A DNA stretch of 64,000 bases from Ceratodon purpureus (taxonomy: Eukaryota > Streptophyta > Bryopsida > Pseudoditrichales > Ditrichaceae), in NCBI GenBank assembly GCA_014871385.1, contig CM026423.1, positions 12,207,952-12,271,951 on the forward strand. The letters are read 5' to 3'. The number at the start of each line of letters is the position of its first letter. The stretch's first letter is position 1. A model generated the notes under the pieces. The model worked only from the letters and a program-made list of their open reading frames with translations. It made no database searches and had not been told where the DNA came from. Of the stretch, positions 21,637-31,156 are shown in pieces. The position numbers were made by a program, and so were the translations under genes.

Positions 21637-24600
21637 ATGGATCTCACGAAGGAGTTTCCAGAAAGTATGAAATTAGATGGTCCTAGCAACTATGCTACCT
21701 GGAGCTTCCGTATGGAGCAGACTCTCATTCGGAAGAAACTGTGGAAATTCGTGCACAGACCGTCTCCACTCTTGACGCCATCAGCAACCGCAGGCACAGC
21801 ACCTGCACCTCCGCAGCAGAAGCAGAAGTCCGTCGTTGTAGAAGGATCCGAAGTTACCGGCGAATCTTCAGGAGGACTCACCTCAGCAATCACGAGCTCA
21901 GGAGGTACCTCGCAAGAAGACACCGAAGATATGAGGTTAGATGCTCTGTCAATGCTGAAACTCTCTGTGAAAGATCACTTGATCTCCACTGTCCGTCCTT
22001 TCCAGGATCCCAATCTTCTATGGGAACGGCTAAAATTCCTTTTCGAGTCTCAGAGTCCTGCAAGACGACTTATGCTTAAGGAGAGACTGTATTCTCTAAA
22101 GTTTAATGAAGGAAAAACAATGGAGGAGAACTTACAACAAGTTCATGACCTCTCAGGTAAATTAGCTAGTTGTGGAATTTTCTTACCTGATGAGGAATTA
22201 GTCGAGATAGTATTGAGGAGTCTTCCTATCAGTTTCTCGAATTTTAGACAGAACATGACCAACAGCATAGGTGGACTTCTGCCAACCCTTGCTGATCTCG
22301 AAGCCAGACTTTTACAAGAAGACGCATGGCGGTCCTCATCACAAGACAAAGAAGACGAAGTCCTCATTGCCAGATCCGTTTTTCAAGGACCAAGGCGTGA
22401 ATTCAGGTCAGCCCGAGATTCTCGTGGCTACCAACGTCCAGCCTATCGTGGAGCCCAGAGTTACAGACCACCACACCTTAGGCAGCACTCACAAGGTATG
22501 GTAAATCGAGCAGGGAGAAGTTACAACAATCCTCAGTTCTTTAAAACAACTGAAGGATGTTTCAAGTGTGGATCACCGGAGCATCTAGCAAGAGACTGCC
22601 CGATTAACGCACTTGAACAGAAGCTCAGGGATATGGAGATCCAGGTTTCAAAACTTAGGCAAGGGAGACCATCTCACGCCAACATAGCTGAGGCTCACAC
22701 CGGGCAGGACGATTCTTCCAGCGAACACGAAGCAGGAGTAGCAGAGGTAATAGAAACATGTATTGCTGAGTTAGGAAAACCAGGAGGAGACAACTGGTAC
22801 CTTGACTCAGGTGCTAGCCAGCATGTCACTGGGAATCGAGAGATTCTCCACAACATTAGCTCAGATAAAACCTCAAGTAGCATTAAAACCGCAGCAGGAG
22901 AGTCACTTCCCATAGCAGGGAAGGGAGATGTGTATTTAAATTCTGGAGGAGAAATAAAACAAGTGCCCCGAGTTCTTTACGTCCCTGGCGTTAGTAAGAA
23001 TTTACTATCAGTAGGAATGTTCACTGACCGAGGACACTTTGTAGCGTTTAACTCTCAACGCTGTTTCATCTTTCACAAAGATAATCCACGCAAAATCTAC
23101 CTCCAGGGATTACGAGATCCCAAAAATCGACTTTACAGAGTGGACAACAGCTCTATCTCACAGCACGATACTGCAACAAACTCAGGAGCATCCAACGGAG
23201 TCAACAAGGCCACTTCAATTCATGGATCTGATCAAGGCTTTCAATCAGAAGTTAACCAAGTAAGTAGGCCTCTACCTTCAGACCAGATTCATTTATGGCA
23301 CAGAAGAATTGGACATCTAAATTACCAGTCACTATACCATCTGACCAATAGAGGTCTCGTCACTGGAGTACCCAGGATACCACTGATAAAACACAGCTGT
23401 AGGAGCTGTATCCTAGGAAAACATCAACGAGATAGAGTACCGAAAACAAGGACTACACAGACCTCTAGACCGTTAGAACTTATACATTCAGATCTTTGTG
23501 GACCCATGAAAGTACGTTCACTCAAAGGTGCACGATACATTCTAACCTTCATAGATGATTGGAGCAGAAAATGCTGGATTTACTGTATCTCAAACAAAAG
23601 TCAAACACTAGAAAAATTCATAGAATTCAGGAAACTCGTAGAAAACCAATCTGGACACAAGATAGGCACCATTAGGTCTGACAGAGGCGGGGAATACACC
23701 TCTGGACAATTTATAAAACATTGTTCAGATGAGGGAACCAGACGTCAACTCACTGCTGGTTATTCCGCTCATCAAAACGGTATAGCAGAAAGAAAAAATC
23801 GCTCACTACTAGAAACAACTAGAAGTCTCGCAGTAGAAGGAAATATTCCCGGCTACCTATGGGATGAAGCAGCAAAAGCTGCTTGCTACATTCTAAACCG
23901 GTGCCCAACTAAAGCACTACGCCTTCTAACACCAGAAGAGTGCTTTACCAATCAAAAACCAAACCTATCACACTTACGAGTGTATGGTAGTACAGCATAC
24001 GTACACATTCCTCAACAGAGACGCAGTAAATTAGAGAACAAGGCACTACGGTGTATGATGGTAGGATATGATGACCTAAGCAAAGCTTACAGGTGCTATG
24101 ATCCCGAAAAAAGAAGGATTTTGATTAGCAAGGACGTACACTTTGATGAGACACAGATAGGGCTCCCAGGACACCTAGCTTCATCAGATGATTCATTCTA
24201 CCCAGACATTCCAGAACCCATAGAGCCAGCAAAGGAGACAGTAACTACAACCACGAAACCAACAAACAACACCCCGCAACTAGACCAGATCAACGAAAAT
24301 CCTACAGACTTAGATCTACCGTTATCACCTTACAGCTTTCAACAGTCACCTAGCCCCTCCGACAGTCCCGTAAAAATCCCATCCCCTGTACCAGTACCTT
24401 CCCTTCGCAGATCGGCACGACACCCGGTTAGAAGTGTCTTATTTAAAGACTACCATCTCTACTTCTCAGAACATGACTTAAATTCTTTCGTTCCAGTGAA
24501 ACATAAATCGAATATTCTAGCTGTAGAAACGAATAGCGACAATATGACATTCATAGAAGCTTCAAAAGACAGTGGCTGGATAGCAGCAATGCAGGAAGAG

Positions 24601-26142
24601 ATGCACTCAATAGCAAAAAACGGAACCTGGGAATTGGTGAAATTACCTCACGGAGTAAAACCTATCTCTGCAAAATGGGTATTCAAGAACAAGGTCGGAC
24701 TCCCAGGTCAGCCAGACAGGAAGAAGGCACGCTTAGTCGCAAGGGGATTCGAACAAAAAGAGGGAATTGATTACTCGGAGACTTTTGCACCTGTCATTAA
24801 GTGGTCAACTACAAGGGCTGTAACAGCGTTAGCAGCCTCACAGGGATGGGACATTCACCACCTAGACGTAAAAACGGCTTTTCTCTACGGAGAACTAAAG
24901 GAAGATGTTTACATGACACAGCCCCAAGGATTTGTATCATCAGGAAAAGAAAACCTCGTTTGCAAGCTAAAAAAATCACTATATGGACTTAAGCAGTCCC
25001 CTAGAGCTTGGTATGAGCGGATAGACAGTAAATTACGCAGGGAGGGACTACTCAGGAGCAATTCAGATTACTCATTGTACTTCTACAATGAGCAGGGGAA
25101 GATAGTAATCCTTATACTATATGTTGACGACTTATTTATTACTGGAAATGATCTAGTCAAGATCAATTGGCTCAAAAACCAACTGCACAAGGAATTCGAA
25201 ATGACCGACCTCGGCCTTGTGAAGAAATACCTAGGTATTCGCTTCCAGCACTGTAACGAGGGAATTTTCTTGAACCAGACTGCATACGCTCGGGAGACCT
25301 TACAGGAATTCGGTACACACAATTGCAAGGGGGCAGACATTCCCTTACCTGAAGGGTTGAAACTCTCCTCCGACATGGGAGAGCCTGAAGTGAGCAGCAC
25401 GCACTACTGCCAGATCGTGGGCAAGCTGATCTACTTAACTCATACGAGGCCAGATCTGGCCTACGCCGTGAGCACAGTTAGTCGTTATATGTCGTCACCT
25501 CAGCGACCCCACCTGGAAGCAGTCATGCACATACTAAGGTATGTTAGTAAAACTGTAAACTTTGGAATACTTTACCCTAAAAATGGAGATACGACAATTA
25601 GGGGCTACACCGATGCAGATTGGGGATCCGACATAGAAACAAGAAGAAGTACAGGTGGTTACCTCTTCATGATGGGAAACGCTCCCATCACGTGGCAGAG
25701 TAAGAGGCAGCCCACGGTCTCACGATCCTCGACGGAATCGGAATATCGAGCGTTGAGTGATGGAGCCCAAGAGGCAGTATGGATACGGAGATTATTTGAG
25801 GAACTGGGACGCCCTGCAAACACAATCCAAGTACGAGCAAATGATCAAAAGATGCTATCAGAATTGAAGCAGGCCAGCTCCATCCCGGTTTTCTGCGACA
25901 ATCAAGGATCAATCAGGTTAGCCAACAATCCAATCTTTCATGCTAGAACCAAACACATAGAAATACATCACCATTTCATTCGAGAAAGAGTTCTGGAAGG
26001 AGAAATAGCTTTAGATTATATTCCGACCAGTGTTCAACCGGCAGATATACTTACAAAGCCACTAGGGCGACTCAAACTAGAACAGCACAGACAAAACATA
26101 GGACTCCGTGACTCAAATTCCCTCACTGACTTAGAACCCTAG
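21637..26142 (+). CDS. Copia-1 gag-pol polyprotein
   Basis: 1501 aa, one frame, ATG at 21637 after a leader of about 160 bp. In order: an N-terminal gag region (~1-240); a CCHC zinc knuckle (CFKCGSPEHLARDC, ~308-321); an aspartic protease with the LDSGAS active site (~389-394); a GAG-pre-integrase segment (LWHRRIGHLN, ~553); an integrase core with HSDLCGP, SDRGGEY and HQNGIAERKNR supplying the D, D and E; reverse transcriptase with the YVDDL catalytic box (~1162); and RNase H with YTDADWGSD and TESEYRAL. All catalytic motifs are intact, so the copy could be autonomous. Integrase before RT defines Ty1/copia rather than Ty3/gypsy. Confidence 0.97.
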   Translation: MDLTKEFPESMKLDGPSNYATWSFRMEQTLIRKKLWKFVHRPSPLLTPSATAGTAPAPPQQKQKSVVVEGSEVTGESSGGLTSAITSSGGTSQEDTEDMRLDALSMLKLSVKDHLISTVRPFQDPNLLWERLKFLFESQSPARRLMLKERLYSLKFNEGKTMEENLQQVHDLSGKLASCGIFLPDEELVEIVLRSLPISFSNFRQNMTNSIGGLLPTLADLEARLLQEDAWRSSSQDKEDEVLIARSVFQGPRREFRSARDSRGYQRPAYRGAQSYRPPHLRQHSQGMVNRAGRSYNNPQFFKTTEGCFKCGSPEHLARDCPINALEQKLRDMEIQVSKLRQGRPSHANIAEAHTGQDDSSSEHEAGVAEVIETCIAELGKPGGDNWYLDSGASQHVTGNREILHNISSDKTSSSIKTAAGESLPIAGKGDVYLNSGGEIKQVPRVLYVPGVSKNLLSVGMFTDRGHFVAFNSQRCFIFHKDNPRKIYLQGLRDPKNRLYRVDNSSISQHDTATNSGASNGVNKATSIHGSDQGFQSEVNQVSRPLPSDQIHLWHRRIGHLNYQSLYHLTNRGLVTGVPRIPLIKHSCRSCILGKHQRDRVPKTRTTQTSRPLELIHSDLCGPMKVRSLKGARYILTFIDDWSRKCWIYCISNKSQTLEKFIEFRKLVENQSGHKIGTIRSDRGGEYTSGQFIKHCSDEGTRRQLTAGYSAHQNGIAERKNRSLLETTRSLAVEGNIPGYLWDEAAKAACYILNRCPTKALRLLTPEECFTNQKPNLSHLRVYGSTAYVHIPQQRRSKLENKALRCMMVGYDDLSKAYRCYDPEKRRILISKDVHFDETQIGLPGHLASSDDSFYPDIPEPIEPAKETVTTTTKPTNNTPQLDQINENPTDLDLPLSPYSFQQSPSPSDSPVKIPSPVPVPSLRRSARHPVRSVLFKDYHLYFSEHDLNSFVPVKHKSNILAVETNSDNMTFIEASKDSGWIAAMQEEMHSIAKNGTWELVKLPHGVKPISAKWVFKNKVGLPGQPDRKKARLVARGFEQKEGIDYSETFAPVIKWSTTRAVTALAASQGWDIHHLDVKTAFLYGELKEDVYMTQPQGFVSSGKENLVCKLKKSLYGLKQSPRAWYERIDSKLRREGLLRSNSDYSLYFYNEQGKIVILILYVDDLFITGNDLVKINWLKNQLHKEFEMTDLGLVKKYLGIRFQHCNEGIFLNQTAYARETLQEFGTHNCKGADIPLPEGLKLSSDMGEPEVSSTHYCQIVGKLIYLTHTRPDLAYAVSTVSRYMSSPQRPHLEAVMHILRYVSKTVNFGILYPKNGDTTIRGYTDADWGSDIETRRSTGGYLFMMGNAPITWQSKRQPTVSRSSTESEYRALSDGAQEAVWIRRLFEELGRPANTIQVRANDQKMLSELKQASSIPVFCDNQGSIRLANNPIFHARTKHIEIHHHFIRERVLEGEIALDYIPTSVQPADILTKPLGRLKLEQHRQNIGLRDSNSLTDLEP

Positions 26143-26369
26143 ACAAACCAACTTACATATATACTTCACTTCTACTCTAACATCTAGGTTAGAATTAGTA
26201 TAGACTTATCATTAGTACTATCATGATTAAGTCTTCAAAACTGGGGTGCTCCTCCACTCGATGACGGCAGCATCTTTACTGCTACAGCGACTGCGATCTC
26301 ACGACTCCTCCATTGGCAAGCGGCTGGGTCGATAAAGTAGCAATCCTTGTAGCACTTCTGTTAACCCTT

Positions 26370-26930
26370 CTACTCCTCTAAGTATTTCACGGCCTTCTCA
26401 TAAGTATCAAACCCCATAAACTCAGCTCCCGAGAAATACTTCACAACCTCTTCACATTCCTCCCAAGTAGAATAGATTCCAGGTCTAGCCCCTTTCCTCA
26501 CACCATAGAATTTCTTTCTTCGCTTTCCAGCAGCTGCTTTCTTAACAGTATCCGCTCTAGCCAACAACTCCGGAGGAGTCTCAAACCAGTAGTCATCACA
26601 ACTTGGACAGATAAACTCCCCATTCCTCACACGCTGATCGTAGGTTAGAGGCATCACATTGACTACAAAAGACACGAACAAAACCAGTTAGAATTACCAA
26701 TAGAAACCAAATTTAACAAAACCAAAAACCTAATGTAGAGACAGAAACCCTAATCGTTACTTACCTTGAGTCTGGAGAAGTATCTCATCCTCAACACCAC
26801 CACGACTGCGACGAGTTGCAACTCCATCGACTACATCGAACAACGAAGCGAACAATGTCTTCAACAGCAATGCGATCGCCCGTAGAAAACCCCACATGGC
26901 GTCACCCTGGACAAACGCCATGCAAATCAT
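26370..26930 (-). CDS. Spliced antisense gene inside Copia-1, viroplasmin/RNase H1 N-terminal-like domain
   Basis: Minus strand, opposite to gag-pol. Exon 1 is 26930-26765 (from the first in-frame ATG; open without an ATG to about 26954) and exon 2 is 26662-26370. The 102-bp phase-1 intron has consensus sites CTCAAG|GTAAGTAA and CTTTTGTAG|TC. The predicted product is 152 aa. The N-terminal third is hydrophobic (GFLRAIALLLKTLFASLF). Exon 2 has a CPSCDDYW C-x2-C motif and a basic linker (KKAAAGKRRKK). It ends with FYGVRKGARPGIYSTWEECE...FSGAEFMGFDTYEKAVKYL, which matches the caulimovirus viroplasmin/RNase H1 N-terminal (hybrid-binding) fold. That fold grips RNA-DNA hybrids or dsRNA in known proteins. 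Splice sites and a complete frame argue for a functional gene. Whether it was captured from the host or is lineage-typical is unknown. Confidence 0.75.
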
Positions 26931-27235
26931 CACCAATCGCGCTTCAACACTCAACCACAGAAGAAAACCAAGGCAACTCAGGGATCAGACTCACCAGTCT
27001 CACTTGATTGGTCATAACCCTAAGTCACCTTGCGTGGGAACCTTCACGGAAGATTGGAATACACGACACTCAGAAACAACGCAGCGAACACTCCAGCTTC
27101 AGTCCGAGCACTCTTCCTCCTCCTGTATTCCCCGACAAGGTATCTCTATCTCTCTCTCCGCAGGTCCGTGGGGTACAAGAACAAAAAGAGAAAGGAAGAT
27201 TCTGGAAAACTCGCGATGAAGGACAACGGCGACAG

Positions 27236-27248
27236 GAACGAGGGAGGG
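27236..27248 (+). other. Copia-1 polypurine tract
   Basis: A purine-rich run (ACGAGGGAGGG) lies immediately before the 3' LTR, where plus-strand DNA synthesis is primed in LTR elements. Position supports it more than sequence does. Confidence 0.6.
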
Positions 27249-27483
27249 TGTTGACATAAACGAACGTCCCTGTAAATAGTTCTGTTCATCACTTGAGTTT
27301 CATCCTATGGGTAGAGTTACAGATAAGTCAGATTACCGCAGATTATCTCAGACAAATCAGTGTAGGACACATAGGTTATAATGCATTTTTAGAATTATGA
27401 TAAACCCTTATAAGGGCAAACGTTGTACAGAGCTAATTATCTCTTACTAATCAAGAGCCAGAGAGCTCGAGATTCTACCAACA
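27249..27483 (+). repeat. Copia-1 3' LTR
   Basis: 235 bp, near-identical to 21228-21462, followed by the target duplication GTTAT. Confidence 0.97.
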
Positions 27484-27488
27484 GTTAT

Positions 27489-28251
27489 GACTGGCTTGAT
27501 CTTATTTGGATCCCCAGTCTTGTATCCACACACAGAGAACTCAAATAACCACCAGTACTCCAAAAGGAATTACGATAAAGGATCATAAATCCGCGCGGGT
27601 CCTAAAGTCGAGCTCTATGATTCTGCTCAAAGCTCCATTAAAGGTCGGACAAGGAGCACACAGTCATCAACCTGGGCATAGTAACAGGCTTTGGAATATT
27701 AAATGACACCTATGCTAACTTGTAGAATCTCATAAGTGGAATATTTGACACCTTATACTCGCCTTTCGGCCACTCCAAGGCGTGCACTTAAAATATTCAT
27801 AGAAAATTATACAGTTGCTCAAAAAATTTGTTCTCTTTGGGGATGCATGAGCACCAACCTTGCAAATTCACACATTTTTTGCACCATAACCCAGGGTACC
27901 CAAACCTGAAATTCAGTAGCATATATGATCATCAACCTTAGCTCAATGCTCAATGTGGGCCACCACAACCATCCGATACACCCAACATCCTTGCATCACC
28001 ACTCCGCCACACCACAATACCCACATCTCCACATCACCACCTCCACATGCCAGCCCCACAGAAAAAGTGATACACACATGACATGGGTGCAGAAAACCAA
28101 TAACTGCACAATCTACCATACTTCCTCATGTCAAAAACCCAAATGCATTTCGCATATGCACACATGAATTTCTAATAAAAAAAACTCAAGCATACACAGG
28201 AAGCATACATTTGGGTCTGGACATGAACTACACCTATAATCAACCCGTGCT
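27489..28251. other. Spacer, no gene recognised
   Basis: Continuation of the locus split by Copia-1. It has short frames with many His, Pro and Thr codons but no recognisable gene. Confidence 0.45.
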
Positions 28252-28253
28252 TA

Positions 28254-30061
28254 ACCCCTAATGCAGGTCGGAGGCCAAAATGGCCTACGGTGCACACTGG
28301 AGAGCCATTTCCGGTAAGAGATCTAATGTATTAGGGATTACTATGAACTACAAATATCTCGGCATTGCAATCTTGCAAATTGTCGAATTTTCTATTAAAA
28401 TTTCAGAGTAGTCTACCGATGTCTGCAACCAGATTTGTGCAGTCTTCCGTGTATTCCGCTCCATAGTGTACACGACGATGTACATAGAGCGCGGTGGAAA
28501 CACGCAAGTGGGGAATTTCTGGATGATCGCTGGTGACCGATTCAATCGGTGGGGGTCGTTACAAGTACAAGCGCGTGTGACAGCCTTGGTGCGCTTGGAT
28601 TCCCGCCCAAATCTTCACCTTTCATCTTCAGCAATCCAGCTTCACGGCGTGCCGAATTTACTTATCCTTTGTGTTGAGGGGCATCCAGACTGCTGAGACG
28701 GCTGCGGCGATTGTGGTATACCCTCACCCTCACTGGGCCGTTGTTGCCAATGACAGTGAAGACCGAATCTGCTTTTACCATAGAACGCGAATACGAATTG
28801 CGGTATTTTATGCTCAATAAGAGAACGTTGGTTCCTGAAACGCCCTGCTAAGCTCTAATTCGATCTTGCTTGTCCATCGTTGTATACGTCTTGCATGTGC
28901 AATGATGAAGCGAAGCTGCAGCGGGAAGTCATAAACGAAGTACCTCGTCTCACCCCATCGAATGACTCCATGGACGTGGAGCCTGTCTCTAGCGCCGAGC
29001 TAGCAGATGTCGGACAACTCCGATTATAAACGATACTCACTTGATTGCAACAACTTGCTGTAAAACGCAATTGAGGATCTTAAAAAGACTCACCTGCTCA
29101 GGTACGTCCCAGCTTCACCTCTTTCAATCACTTGCGCGCTGATCAAGAAACCCTCGTTGAAGAACATGCTCAATATGCATGAGCACCGACAATATTCGAG
29201 GTGGACAAACTATTACCTGGCATTCTGTATATTTGACGGTGGCGCCACACTCCAGAAATATGTGGAGCTGCAGCCCCTGCTCCATGAGCGCTACAGATTC
29301 TAGGTTGATAGAACCGGGTTACTGTGCACTATATTGCAGAATTTCCAACAGCTAGTCTTGCAGGGTGTGTCTACTTTGATTTCAGAAGCTGGATAAATAT
29401 ATTTATTGTTGGTTTCTATATAAGACGCTGAACAAAAGAGAGAACTATCACTGCATTGACAACACCAATTTTTATTTTTATTTTGTAATTTGTATGTGCC
29501 TGACAAGCTCCAGCTTCGCCGCATCCATCACAGCATGTACAAACTTGGCTACCTTGTGTTTCACGGATTGTTTTATAAATTATAGCAACAGTTGCACGCC
29601 ATTGTCTGGGACATGTACAGTGACGCCCCTCTTGCACCACCAGCTCTATCCATTCGTTCACGTCTGAAGCGGTCGTATTCGATGACCTCTACACACCTCA
29701 GCAAACTTCCTACCCAGGTTGCTTGGTGACCGGGAGTGACTGCCACGACTCTGTCACATCACAAAGTTGGATACTTTGGACTCCGTCCTCTCTTGCACGA
29801 CACAACGGTCTATACAATACTTGGACAAAAACTACATCGCAGGCACCCCCTCGCACTTCATATTTTCTTCTAAATTCTGGAGGTTCTGCCATGTTCATCT
29901 CCCTTCACAGTTGTCTTCTACACCTCACCAAGCACCAACCCAAAAAATCCGCATCCCAAAATTCCTCCAGGTCGCTCAGCAAACAGAATTTGTATAGCCT
30001 GCAACACCAGAATACGCCTTGGCCTTAGCAGGTATTTCCAGTGTCAACCTGCATTAGGGGT
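28254..30061. mobile_element. 1.8-kb TIR element, ACCCCTAATGCAGGT termini
   Basis: Termini ACCCCTAATGCAGGT (28254-28268) and its exact complement (30047-30061) are each flanked by TA (28252-28253, 30062-30063). The terminal octamer is shared with 45180-46257 and 61683-62184. The interior is GC-richer than its surroundings and holds short frames (28466-28696 plus, 28855-29070 minus) that I cannot assign. It may be a decayed autonomous copy or carry captured gene pieces. No DDE motif was seen. Confidence 0.75.
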
Positions 30062-30063
30062 TA

Positions 30064-31156
30064 ATCCTTGCACCTCCTTATAAAAGCCTCTCCATCATAA
30101 CTGTTTCAAGATTTGGAGACTCAATTCTAACACCAAACAGAGAGAACTGAATCAAAATCAAATTAGCGTGGTTAATTATCTGTTTGGAGGTCCCAAAATA
30201 TTGGATAGCGTTCTGCGGCGGTGTGTATTTTACTTCTTATGCAGCGGAATTTTCACCATTTGACTCGTTCTACTATCTTTAAAATTTCCTACTTATATTA
30301 TTTCCTGATCATTGAATCATTTTTAATCAAACATCATCCCAAAAAATCTCTCCTAGACAAAGTACCTAAAGCTAAGGTAGTAATACTATAAACCAATACC
30401 CCCCCATAACCTGTGTCGTAGACTTGTGCTGAAACCGCACTAACAGAATCATGATCCATGATTTTTGGTACAGTTAGTATATACCTTGACAAGCCTTGAG
30501 AACCGTTGATCTACCTGACAAGCGTTGAGATCTTATATCGGTTTTGGGTAGAGTTGCTTTTGGAATTGTGCCTATGCCACTAGCAGACTTATGAAGTCTA
30601 CAACCCAAGAAATGGGGTGGACAAACTTTTCAGCTAAAATATTTCTATGAAATTGTATTTTCATCAAAAAATTATGAAAACAACTTCTATCATTCTGTTT
30701 TCAATTTGTCTATGTACTTGCAATAATTCCCTGAGAAAATGATAGTTCAAAGTGCTCAAAACTCCTTATTCTATCAGTTTATGGTATTACTACCTTAATG
30801 GGTTGGGTTCGGATGCTGGCCTTGATGACTTGCATTTGCATGCCCTCCAAAAAAACTACCCACAACCAGCCCCTACAGCTCCACAACGTGTACTCCTGCC
30901 TATCTCACAAGAGAACCGCCATTTATCCCAACATCACCTAGGTATCAACATGATATCACCTCCACAACACAAGGATTTCACAAATGTATCATAAGGATAT
31001 CACAGATGTATCACACGGGTATCAGAGTGGAGTTGATGAGATAGTGAAGAGTTGGCCTTGGTGGAGCAACAAGCGAGGCTGCTTCTTCTTCCTCAAGGGA
31101 GGTGGAAATCTCACACAGATCAGGAGTAGCAACATCATCGACACTGCATCACCGCT
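30064..31156. other. Spacer and probable NDC1 promoter/leader
   Basis: No gene recognised. The 100-150 bp before the NDC1 ATG at 31157 are more GC-balanced and probably transcribed leader. Short direct repeats around ATATCAC/GTATCA occur at about 30940-31020. Confidence 0.45.

Larger units (their letters stand above)
21228..27483 (+). mobile_element. Copia-1: intact Ty1/copia LTR retrotransposon
   Basis: LTRs at 21228-21462 and 27249-27483 (235 bp each, TGTTGACA...ACCAACA) differ at one base by eye. The 5-bp target duplication is GTTAT (21223-21227, 27484-27488). A tRNA-iMet-type primer site follows the 5' LTR directly, and a purine tract precedes the 3' LTR. The single 1501-codon gag-pol is intact with the copia order protease, integrase, RT, RNase H. 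About 1.1 kb of extra DNA between pol and the 3' LTR contains a spliced gene on the opposite strand. Confidence 0.97.
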
